Shown one piece after another: positions 1-6,378 of a stretch of DNA of 30,520 bases. Every line of letters begins with the position of its first letter. The stretch's first letter is position 1. Source of the DNA: JBBPXY01 sp038200435 (GTDB lineage Bacteria > Actinomycetota > Thermoleophilia > Solirubrobacterales > Solirubrobacteraceae). The position numbers and the translations under genes are program-made. Below the pieces are notes generated by a model. That model did no database searches. It was not told the DNA's origin and was given only the letters and a program-made list of their open reading frames with translations. The stretch is from assembly GCA_038200435.1 (NCBI GenBank), contig JBBPXY010000068.1:1-30520 (forward strand). Direction: 5' to 3'.

Positions 1-714
1 CTCACGCTCGCGCCAGTCAGGGCAGACCTCGTCGAGGGCTTGAGGCGTGAGGCGACCCATGTCGGCGGTCAACTGCTCGTGCAGGCGGAAGCCCTCATGG
101 CTGGCGTCGAGCCTGCGAAGGTCCTCGCCGAAGATCACGTCCTCGCGGGTGTGCGCCGAATGAAGCACGACCGCGTCCCTCACCTTGCCGTCGGAGTCGA
201 GGGAGCGCAGCATGCTCATGATCGGCGTGATGCCGCTGCCCGCGCTGATGAAGAGGAGCTTCTCGGGGACCTCTTCGGGCAGGACGAACTCGCCTTCGAC
301 GCCGCCGAGACCGAGAATGGTCCCCAGGCGATTGCCCTTCACGAGCACCGGCGAGACCGTGCCCTCGTTCACGTTCTTCGGCGTGATCGAGATGCAGCCA
401 TCCTCACGGTCGGGGTCGGAGGTCAGCGAGTAGGCGCGCCAGTGGCGCCGGCCGTCGATGTCGATTCCGACGCGGAGGTACTGGCCGGGCACGTGGCCCT
501 CCCACGCGTACCCCGGCTTGATGATCACCGTGGCCGCATCCTCGGTCTCCATCTCGATGCGCTCGATGCGCCCGCGCAACTCGCGTGTGGACCAGAGCGG
601 GTTGATCAGCTCCAGGTAGTCGTCCGGCAGCAGCGGCGACGTGAACGAGCGGATCGCGTTGAGCACCCGGCGTTGGAGCGCGGGAACCTTGGGGGGCGCA
701 CCCTTTTCAGGCAT
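1..714 (-). CDS. Ferredoxin-NADP reductase-like flavoprotein, partial (C-terminus outside window)
   Basis: The minus-strand frame is open from an ATG at 714 to the window edge (238 codons). It shows an FAD-binding beta-barrel with RAYSLTS at residues 93-99 (the RxYS FAD motif), then an NADP-binding domain beginning with GSGITP at 159-164. The about 45 residues before the FAD domain resemble the N-terminal extension of mycobacterial reductases such as Rv3230c, which passes electrons to the desaturase DesA3; those proteins end in a plant-type 2Fe-2S domain that here would lie beyond base 1. Two membrane desaturases occur later in the window (14872-15819 and 17737-18741), so it is a plausible electron donor for them. 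This is inference, because the genes are not adjacent. It is divergent from a TetR gene, and its promoter carries a palindrome in the spacer, so repression by that TetR is likely. Family is certain, partner is not. Confidence 0.9.
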   Translation of the reverse strand, partial: MPEKGAPPKVPALQRRVLNAIRSFTSPLLPDDYLELINPLWSTRELRGRIERIEMETEDAATVIIKPGYAWEGHVPGQYLRVGIDIDGRRHWRAYSLTSDPDREDGCISITPKNVNEGTVSPVLVKGNRLGTILGLGGVEGEFVLPEEVPEKLLFISAGSGITPIMSMLRSLDSDGKVRDAVVLHSAHTREDVIFGEDLRRLDASHEGFRLHEQLTADMGRLTPQALDEVCPDWRERE

Positions 715-720
715 CGCGTA

Positions 721-749
721 ACCCTAGCCGTTCTGAGAACGCGTGTCAG
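721..749 (-). promoter_or_regulatory. Sigma-70-type promoter of the reductase gene, leaderless
   Basis: Read on the minus strand, CTGACA (744-749) and TAGGGT (721-726) are separated by exactly 17 bases. The -10 box ends 6 bases before the ATG at 714, so transcription should begin at or next to the start codon. No Shine-Dalgarno lies between. Spacing and box quality make this the best promoter in the window. Confidence 0.75.
729..741. promoter_or_regulatory. Candidate TetR operator (palindrome)
   Basis: CGTTCTGAGAACG is a perfect 6+1+6 inverted repeat lying wholly inside the 17-base spacer between the -35 and -10 of the reductase promoter. A half-site CGTTCT recurs at 766-771, just upstream of the TetR gene. 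A repressor bound at 729-741 would block RNA polymerase for the reductase, and the half-site could give autoregulation. The binding protein is inferred from position only. Confidence 0.65.
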
Positions 750-780
750 CCTCATGTCCACTCACCGTTCTCCCAAGGAG

Positions 781-786
781 TAGGCT
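781..786 (+). promoter_or_regulatory. -10 box of the TetR gene, probably leaderless
   Basis: TAGGCT ends 6 bases before the ATG at 793. AAGGAG (775-780) lies too far from the ATG (12 bases) for a good ribosome site and would be upstream of the predicted transcript start. No convincing -35 box is seen. Confidence 0.5.
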
Positions 787-792
787 TCTGTC

Positions 793-1452
793 ATGGCCGC
801 CTCTCAGACCTCCCCTCCGCGGCGTGTCCGCGAGCGCGAGCTGGTGCTCGCCACGCGAGCCCTCTTCGACGAGAAGGGGATGCAGGACGCCCCCATCGAG
901 GAGATCGCGAAGGCGGTAGGGATCGCCCGGGGCCTCATCTACCGGCAATTCTCCTCTAAGGAGGAGCTGTTCGTCCTCACCGTCACGAACTACTTGGACG
1001 AGCTCGAACATGACCTCGACGCCGCGATCGACCTGGGCTCCGACCCGGCCACACAGCTCGAGTGCTGCGCGCAGGCCTTCGCGGCCTACTGCCAGCGCTA
1101 CCCGGCCTTCCTCGATTCCTCGCTCTCGCTCATGCGCCGGCCGGCCCGCGAGCTGCACGAGATCGTCTCCGAGTCGGTCTGGCTGAGGCTCGGCCAGGGC
1201 ATGGCCGGGTGCCTCGCACACCTCGCCCAGGTACTCGAGCGCGGCAGCGCCGCCGGCACCTTCTCCGTCGAGGATCCCGACTACACGGCCAACGTCATGT
1301 GGACCCAGATGCTCGGAGTGATGCACCTGGCCCGCATCCGGGTGGGCGTTCGGCAGCTGGCGCCAGGCGTGCCCGGCCTCTTCCCGGTCGCACCCGAGCA
1401 GATCGTGCGCACGTGCGTCGCGAGCGCACTGGCGACCGCCGGCGCCTCGTAG
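793..1452 (+). CDS. TetR-family transcriptional regulator
   Basis: The 219-residue protein has a typical TetR N-terminal helix-turn-helix at about residues 20-60, including the stretch IEEIAKAVGIARGLIYRQF followed by SSKEELF, and a variable all-helical ligand domain after that. Length is normal for the family. The gene is divergent from the ferredoxin reductase-like gene with only 78 bases between the two start codons, and that interval contains a perfect 13-base palindrome. In other bacteria TetR proteins beside desaturase reductases (for example DesT in Pseudomonas) respond to acyl-CoAs; a similar ligand is possible here but is inference. The start at 793 fits a leaderless transcript. The next sequence downstream is a truncated gene on the opposite strand that ends against this gene. 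Confidence 0.9.
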   Translation: MAASQTSPPRRVRERELVLATRALFDEKGMQDAPIEEIAKAVGIARGLIYRQFSSKEELFVLTVTNYLDELEHDLDAAIDLGSDPATQLECCAQAFAAYCQRYPAFLDSSLSLMRRPARELHEIVSESVWLRLGQGMAGCLAHLAQVLERGSAAGTFSVEDPDYTANVMWTQMLGVMHLARIRVGVRQLAPGVPGLFPVAPEQIVRTCVASALATAGAS

Positions 1453-1831
1453 TCACTTCCCCACTCGCCGGGGCAGGTAGCGCAGCCAGCAATGTTGCCG
1501 CGGCTGCTCCGAGCGCGGCGAACGGCGCTTCGAGCAGCTCCTGCGGCAGCCCCGCGCGGCCGACGATCTTCCCGTCCTTTCCCCGTATGCCCTCACCCGG
1601 GACGGCGAGACCCTCGGCGGGGAACCTGAAGTCACCCGTGCGCACGAGACCTTCCGCGACAGCCGCCGTCTCGGGCTCGTAACCCAGGAGGCGCGGTCCC
1701 TGCGTCGTCGTATAGAGGGCGAACGCGGCGACAAACACCAGGGCCGCGGTAGGCACGGCCGAGAGCCTGCGATTCCTTCCGGCCCAAGCGGCGAGCCGCG
1801 CCGCGCGCGCACGCAGATCGAGGCACGCCAT
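1453..1831 (-). pseudogene. N-terminal fragment of a GT39-like membrane protein, truncated
   Basis: Read on the minus strand from ATG 1831, about 125 codons look like real protein: a basic N-terminus, a membrane helix (SAVPTAALVFVAAFALY), then a loop with LLGYEPETAAVAEGLVRTG and GKDGKIVGRAGLPQELLEAPF, as in the first extracellular loop of actinobacterial GT39-type (dolichyl-phosphate-mannose transferase-like) membrane proteins. After the next hydrophobic stretch the frame runs straight into the antisense of the TetR gene, and the remaining several hundred residues with many membrane helices are absent. The gene was therefore cut close to 1453-1490. An alternative in-frame ATG lies at 1868. 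The first ATG overlaps the region where the divergent methyltransferase begins. Assignment to GT39 rests on the remembered loop pattern; truncation is more certain than the exact family. Confidence 0.6.
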
Positions 1832-1865
1832 GCGGCGGAACCGTACCGTAGGCTGGGACGATCCC

Positions 1866-2678
1866 ATGGCCCCCTCGGTGAGATCTGCCCTCGGCGCCTC
1901 GTGGGGCTCCCCTGCGGTCAGAAGGCAGTACCGGACCGACGGGTGGACCGATCCGGGCGAGGAGGCCGCCGTGGGCTTCTTGTGGTCCTCGATCGGGGGC
2001 CGCCGCGTTCTTGATCTCGGCGTCGGAGCCGGACGCACGACCCGGTTGCTTCGTCCCGGCGCGGCTGCGTACACCGGGATCGACTCGAGCCCCGAGATGC
2101 TCGCGCTCGCCCGCGAGCGCAATCCCGATGCCGACCTGCGCGTCGGCGACGCGCGGGACCTGCGCGGCGTCGATGATGAGAGTTGCGACGTCGTCGTCTT
2201 CTCTTTCAACGGCATCGACTGCGTGGAGCACGACGAGCGGGCGCTTGTCCTGAGCGAGGCGCGTCGCGTGCTCTCGCCCGGCGGCCGTCTGCTCTTCTCG
2301 ACGCTGAATCTCGACGGTGTCTCCCACGGGGAGTCGCCGGGCTCCAAGCGCGCGGAACCCACGCGGCCACGACAGGACGCCCTGCGCCGCGCCAAGGACG
2401 CCACGCAGCGCTTCCTACGCGGCGCACAGGCGCGCTGGTTCTTCCACTACTCCGTGCGCCAGGCCGAGTCGGGGCCGGACTGGGCGCGCTGGCCGTTGGC
2501 CGCGCACGACTTCAGGTTCGTCGTGCACTTCACGCGCCTCGGCGCCGTAATCCGATCGCTGCACGCGGCGGGCTTCCGCGTCGAAGCCGCCTGGGATCCC
2601 GACGGGCGGCCACTCGACCTGACCGCCGAGACGTGCTCGGCGGACTACATGCATCTCGTATCGAGCCGGGCCGTCTGA
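1866..2678 (+). CDS. Class I SAM-dependent methyltransferase
   Basis: The 270-residue product has motif I VLDLGVGAGRTTRLL at about residue 50, the acidic residue of motif II in YTGIDSSPEML, motif III-like LRVGDARDLR, FNGID after strand 4, and RRVLSPGGRLLFST after that, so the Rossmann methyltransferase fold is complete. The substrate cannot be read from sequence; the C-terminal half is aromatic and arginine-rich. I chose ATG 1866 because the conserved part begins at about RRQYRTDGWTDPGEEAA. An in-frame ATG at 1830 has GAGG in front and would add 12 residues. TAGGCT at about 1849 may be its -10. It is the first gene of the carrier-protein operon: the holo-ACP synthase starts 2 bases after its stop, so it may methylate the product or a precursor of that pathway. 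Confidence 0.85.
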   Translation: MAPSVRSALGASWGSPAVRRQYRTDGWTDPGEEAAVGFLWSSIGGRRVLDLGVGAGRTTRLLRPGAAAYTGIDSSPEMLALARERNPDADLRVGDARDLRGVDDESCDVVVFSFNGIDCVEHDERALVLSEARRVLSPGGRLLFSTLNLDGVSHGESPGSKRAEPTRPRQDALRRAKDATQRFLRGAQARWFFHYSVRQAESGPDWARWPLAAHDFRFVVHFTRLGAVIRSLHAAGFRVEAAWDPDGRPLDLTAETCSADYMHLVSSRAV

Positions 2679-2680
2679 CC

Positions 2681-3070
2681 TTGGCCCTCCGCGCCGGTAT
2701 CGACCTGGTCGAGATCCGCTCCGTTCGCGAATCGATCGGCCGCTTCGGAACGGAGTACCTCGAGCGCGTGTACACCCCGGACGAGGTCGCCGACTCCTCC
2801 GGCGAGTCGGGCCCCGACCCAGCACGACTCGCCGCGCGCTTTGCCGCGAAGGAGGCAACGCTCAAGGTCCTGCGCCCGGCGCCCGATGAAGCCGTGCCGT
2901 GGCGTTCGATCGAAGTGGTTCGGGCGTCCGGTGGCTGGGTCGAGCTCGAGCTGCACGACGCCGCCGCGGCACTCGCGGAGGCGGCCGGACTGACCGAGCT
3001 CGCCGTTAGCCTCACGCACGAGTGCGATTACGCGTCAGCGGTAGTGGTCGCGCAGTCGCCGGTCATCTGA
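2681..3070 (+). CDS. acpS: Holo-[acyl-carrier-protein] synthase
   Basis: This enzyme moves 4'-phosphopantetheine from CoA to the serine of a carrier protein. The 129-residue protein has the two AcpS signatures: GIDLVEI near residues 6-12 (with the metal-binding Asp) and RFAAKEATLKVL near residues 60-71 (with the catalytic Glu), plus the C-terminal VSLTHECDYASAVVV. Length matches AcpS rather than Sfp-type transferases. The start is TTG at 2681, two bases after the methyltransferase stop, giving the normal N-terminus LALRAGIDLVEI; no better start exists. The carrier-protein gene begins 9 bases after its stop, so it very likely modifies that protein. Whether it is also the genome's general AcpS for fatty acid synthesis cannot be told from this window. 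Confidence 0.93.
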   Translation: MALRAGIDLVEIRSVRESIGRFGTEYLERVYTPDEVADSSGESGPDPARLAARFAAKEATLKVLRPAPDEAVPWRSIEVVRASGGWVELELHDAAAALAEAAGLTELAVSLTHECDYASAVVVAQSPVI

Positions 3071-3079
3071 GGAGACGCC

Positions 3080-3328
3080 TTGAACGAGAAGATCCGCAGC
3101 ATCCTCGGCGAGCACGCCCGGATGCCCTCCGACCCTGAGTCGCTGAGCGACCACGCCGACCTCTACGAGGCGGGCATGACCTCCCACGCGAGCGTCAACG
3201 TGATGCTCGCCCTCGAAGACGCCTTCGACGTCGAGTTCCCCGACCGCATGCTCACCCGCAGCGTCTTCGAGAGCGTTGCGGCGATCGAATCCGCCCTGAA
3301 CGAGCTGGGCATCGGAGCAGCGGCGTGA
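3080..3328 (+). CDS. Small carrier protein, probable aminoacyl carrier protein
   Basis: This is an 82-residue acidic four-helix carrier protein. The phosphopantetheine serine is Ser35 in GMTSHASVN, followed by the helix VMLALEDAFDVEFPD. The usual Asp-Ser-Leu is Thr-Ser-His here, so it departs from housekeeping AcpP. The TTG start at 3080 has GGAG at 3071-3074. The stop overlaps the GTG of the acyl-CoA dehydrogenase-like gene (GTGA). With an amino acid:[carrier protein] ligase two genes downstream and AcpS directly upstream, it most probably carries an amino acid as a thioester, as shown for the small carrier proteins of Bradyrhizobium and Agrobacterium that partner such ligases. The identity of the loaded amino acid is unknown. 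Confidence 0.88.
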   Translation: MNEKIRSILGEHARMPSDPESLSDHADLYEAGMTSHASVNVMLALEDAFDVEFPDRMLTRSVFESVAAIESALNELGIGAAA

Positions 3329-4500
3329 GCACCACGGCTATCACCGGCTCCGCGTTCCTCGAGAGCATCCGGAGGATCGCCGAGGACGTCGCCAAGCCCA
3401 ACGCCGAAGAGGTCGACCGGGAAGCGCGCCTTCCGTCCGAGGCGCTCGCCGCGCTGCGCGACGAGCGTGCGCTCTCGTCCTTCGTGCCGGACTCGCTCGG
3501 CGGTGCCGGCGTCTCCCTCGAGGAGATCGCCGCCGCCTGCTTCGAGCTCGGCCGCCGCTGTGCCGCCACGGGGATGGTCTTCGCCATGCACCAGATCCAG
3601 GTCGCGAGCATCGCCCGCCACCTCGATGACGCGCCCTGGTTCGAGAGCTACCTCGCTGACGTCGTCAAGGAGCAGCGGCTGATCGCGTCGGTCACCTCCG
3701 AGGTCGGCACCGGCGGCGACATGGGCAAGTCGGTCGCTGCGGTCGAGCCCGCCGGCGAGGGCCTCTCGCGCTTTGAGAAGCAGGCGCCCACGGTCTCCTA
3801 CGGCCAGCACGCCGACGATCTGCTCGTCACCTTGCGCCGCGGGCCCGACGCCGAACCGGGCGACCAGGTCGCCGTGCTCGCCCGCGCCGATCAGATCGAG
3901 CTCGAGCCCAAGGGCACCTGGGACCCACTCGGCATGCGCGGCACCTGCTCGCCGGGCTTCGTGGTGCGCGCGGAGTTCTCCCCCGACCAGGTCCTCCCCA
4001 CTGCCTTCCCGCGCGTCTCATCGGAGTCGATGGTCCCCATCTCGCACATCCTCTGGTCGCACGTCTGGCTCGGCATCGCCACCGACGCGTTCGACCGGGC
4101 GCGCGCCTTCGTGCGCGCCGCCGCGCGGCAGAAGCCGGGCCAACCGCTTCCGGCCGCGCAGAAGCTGTCCCACGTGATGAGCGAGCTCTCCCTGCTCCGG
4201 GCCGAGGTCGGCTTGGCGCTGCGCGAGTTCGGCGAGATGTCGGCCGAGCCCGGTCGCGAGCGCCTGTCGACCATGGCCTCCGCCCTGCGCTTCAACAACC
4301 TCAAGATCGCTTCCTCCGAGCAGGCGCCGTCGGTGTGCCGCGGCGCGCTCGGCGTGTGCGGCATCGTCGGCTACAAGAACGACTCGCCCTTCTCCATCGG
4401 GCGCCACCTGCGCGACTCCATGTCCGCCGTCCTGATGGTGGCCAACGAGCGCATCCACGAGACCAACGCGAGCCTCCTGCTCATCGCCAAAGAGGTCTAG
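3325..4500 (+). CDS. Acyl-CoA dehydrogenase-like flavoprotein, probable carrier-bound substrate
   Basis: The 391-residue protein has the acyl-CoA dehydrogenase fold: helical N-terminus with LPSEALAALRDERALSSFVP and LGGAGVSLEEIAAACFELGR, a middle beta domain with SVTSEVGTGGDMGKS and GTWDPLGMRGTCSPGF, and a helical C-terminus ending in GRHLRDSMSAVLMVANERIH. Length is typical. It starts at a GTG overlapping the stop of the carrier protein gene and is followed after 4 bases by the amino acid:[carrier protein] ligase. In known pathways acyl-CoA dehydrogenase relatives oxidise aminoacyl groups held on carrier proteins (prolyl-S-PCP oxidases such as PltE and RedW). By analogy this one may desaturate an amino acid on the Ser35 arm; that is inference. 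I could not assign the catalytic base by eye. Confidence 0.85.
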   Translation: MSTTAITGSAFLESIRRIAEDVAKPNAEEVDREARLPSEALAALRDERALSSFVPDSLGGAGVSLEEIAAACFELGRRCAATGMVFAMHQIQVASIARHLDDAPWFESYLADVVKEQRLIASVTSEVGTGGDMGKSVAAVEPAGEGLSRFEKQAPTVSYGQHADDLLVTLRRGPDAEPGDQVAVLARADQIELEPKGTWDPLGMRGTCSPGFVVRAEFSPDQVLPTAFPRVSSESMVPISHILWSHVWLGIATDAFDRARAFVRAAARQKPGQPLPAAQKLSHVMSELSLLRAEVGLALREFGEMSAEPGRERLSTMASALRFNNLKIASSEQAPSVCRGALGVCGIVGYKNDSPFSIGRHLRDSMSAVLMVANERIHETNASLLLIAKEV

Positions 4501-4504
4501 GCCG

Positions 4505-5431
4505 GTGGCCGAGTTCCGCCCCGGCTCACCTGATCAGGACGAGCTTCTCTCGAGCCTGGTCGCCTACGACCTGCTGGTGGAGACCGGCGTGCCCGGCGTC
4601 TACGGCCGCGGCGGGGTGTTCGAGGACGTCCGCCTGCGCTTCGACGCGCTCGTCACGCGCACCGCGGCCTCCGACGGCGCCGAGCCGCTGCGCTTCCCGC
4701 CCGTCATCCCCCGCCGGCAGCTCGAGCGCACGGGCTACCTCAAGTCCTTCCCTCATCTCGCCGGCACGGTGTTCGCCTTCGAGGGCACCGAGGCCGAGGC
4801 GACCCAGCAGCACGAGCGCGCCAGCCGCCACGAGGACTGGTCAGAGCACCAGAAGATGACCGACGTCGTCCTCGTGCCCGCCGTCTGCTACCCGGTCTAC
4901 CCCGCCGTGGCGGCGCGTGGGCCGCTGCCGCCCGGCGGCGTGACTATCGATCCCGGTGGCTCCTACGTCTTTCGCCACGAGCCTTCTGGCGATCCCGCTC
5001 GTCTGCAGATGTTCCACATGCGCGAGCTCGTGCGCATCGGCGAGCCCGACACCGTCGCGGCGTGGCGGGACTCCTGGCGCGACCGCTCGCTCGAGCTGCT
5101 GCAGGGCATAGGCCTCGACGCGCGCTTCGACGTGGCCGCCGACCCGTTCTTCGGCCGCAGCGGGCGCATGCTCGCCGCGAGCCAGCGCCAGCAGGAGCTG
5201 AAGTTCGAGATCCTCGTGCAGATCGCCGGCCCCGAGCCGACCGCTGTGGCCTCGTTCAACTACCACCAGGACCACTTCTCCTCCACCTACGGCATCGAGC
5301 TCTCCGACGGCGGCGTCGCGCACACCGCCTGCCTCGGGTTCGGCCACGAGCGGATCGTGCTGGCCCTGCTGAACACGCACGGGTTCGACGTCGAGGCGTG
5401 GCCAGACGAGGTGAGGACTCAGCTGTGGTGA
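4505..5431 (+). CDS. Amino acid:[carrier protein] ligase, class II aaRS-like
   Basis: The 308-residue protein is a homologue of the catalytic core of atypical seryl-tRNA synthetase without a tRNA-binding domain. Such enzymes use ATP to activate a small amino acid (glycine or alanine in studied cases) and load it on the phosphopantetheine of a carrier protein instead of tRNA. Class II motif 2 is seen as FRHEPS...RLQMFHMRELVRIG and motif 3 as GFGHERIVLALL. The three zinc ligands expected for the family are present in order: Cys128 (VPAVCYPVYP), Glu174 (HMREL) and Cys276 (HTACLGFG). NYHQDHFSSTYGI before motif 3 is also family-like. GTG start at 4505; the stop overlaps the DUF1839 start. The partner carrier protein is encoded at 3080-3328. 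Known examples are mostly from proteobacteria, so an actinobacterial operon is of interest. Amino acid specificity cannot be read by eye. Confidence 0.93.
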   Translation: MAEFRPGSPDQDELLSSLVAYDLLVETGVPGVYGRGGVFEDVRLRFDALVTRTAASDGAEPLRFPPVIPRRQLERTGYLKSFPHLAGTVFAFEGTEAEATQQHERASRHEDWSEHQKMTDVVLVPAVCYPVYPAVAARGPLPPGGVTIDPGGSYVFRHEPSGDPARLQMFHMRELVRIGEPDTVAAWRDSWRDRSLELLQGIGLDARFDVAADPFFGRSGRMLAASQRQQELKFEILVQIAGPEPTAVASFNYHQDHFSSTYGIELSDGGVAHTACLGFGHERIVLALLNTHGFDVEAWPDEVRTQLW

Positions 5432-6378
5432 GCCTGTTGGGGCTCGACCCGGCGACCTACTGCCCCCACGAGGTGCACGCCGCCGGGCGCACCTACGGCG
5501 AGACCAACTGCTACACGGACATCCTGGTCGAGCTGCTGCACGCGCGCGGGTTCGAGCCGCTCGCCGCAATGGGCTTTCTCGTGCGCATGGACTTCGAGGG
5601 CGACCAGTGGACGTTCTTCAAGCCTCCGCCCGGCGATCTCGAGCTGCTTTTCGGCGTCGACGTGCACGAGATGCAGCCCTACCGGCCGCTGCCGGTCCAG
5701 CTGACGGAGCAGCTCGACGAGGACCGCACGATGATCGTGGAGCTCGACGGCTGGTTCCTGCCCGACACGGCCGGCACGAGCTACCGCTCCGAGCACGTGA
5801 AGACCTCGGTGGCGGTCGAGGCGATCGACGCTGAGGCCGAGCAGATGCACTACTTCCACAACGCCGGGCTCTACGCGCTCGAGGGCGAGGACTTCCGCGA
5901 GGTCTTCCGCGTCGCCCACGACCGGGCGGGTGAGGTGCTCCCGCCCTACACCGAGCTCGTGCGCTTCGACGCGGGCGAGGCGCTGGCGGGCGACGAGCTG
6001 CGCGAGGCGGCGCTCGTGCTGCTGCGCGACCACCTCGTCCGGCGCCCGTCCAACAACCCCTTCGCGCGCTTCGGCGCGCGGCTCGCGGACGATCTGCCCG
6101 GACTGCTCGAGGGCGAGCTCGCCGGCTACCACGCCTACGCGTTCGCGACCGTGCGCATGGTCGGCTCGGCGTTCGAGCTCGCCGCCTCGCACGTCGACTG
6201 GCTCCTGGGCTTCGGAGGCGCCGCGGCGGTGGAGCCGATGAGTCGCATCGTCGAAGGCAGCAAGCTGCTCTCCTTCAAGCTCGCTCGGCGGAGGGCGTTC
6301 GACGCCGAGCCTGCCGTGGCCGCGCTCGCCGATGCCTGGGACGAGGCGATGGCGGCGCTCGACTCGGCCGTCGCGTGA
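5428..6378 (+). CDS. DUF1839 family protein, possible aminoacyl transferase
   Basis: This 316-residue protein belongs to DUF1839, a family I associate with amino acid:[carrier protein] ligases. The N-terminal half looks like a papain/C39-type fold: ETNCYTDILVELLHARG places Cys28 at the start of a helix, and MIVELDGWFLPDT...SEHVKTSV places Asp107 and His123 on strands, as in the N-terminal domain of BtrH, which moves an acyl group from a carrier protein onto an aminoglycoside. YFHNAGLYALEGEDF follows, and the C-terminal half is helical. I infer that it may transfer the amino acid from the carrier protein to an acceptor. GTG 5428 overlaps the ligase stop (GTGA); GTG 5425 is equally possible and is better spaced from GTGAGG (5411-5416). 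The stop overlaps the next gene. Family call is solid; function is inference. Confidence 0.8.
   Translation: MSLLGLDPATYCPHEVHAAGRTYGETNCYTDILVELLHARGFEPLAAMGFLVRMDFEGDQWTFFKPPPGDLELLFGVDVHEMQPYRPLPVQLTEQLDEDRTMIVELDGWFLPDTAGTSYRSEHVKTSVAVEAIDAEAEQMHYFHNAGLYALEGEDFREVFRVAHDRAGEVLPPYTELVRFDAGEALAGDELREAALVLLRDHLVRRPSNNPFARFGARLADDLPGLLEGELAGYHAYAFATVRMVGSAFELAASHVDWLLGFGGAAAVEPMSRIVEGSKLLSFKLARRRAFDAEPAVAALADAWDEAMAALDSAVA

Noticed and set aside
40..783. Open frame of 247 codons on the plus strand
   Set aside because: It is the reverse of the ferredoxin reductase-like gene, whose FAD and NADP motifs are clear; its composition (His, Asp, Arg, Val) is that of a GC-rich shadow frame.
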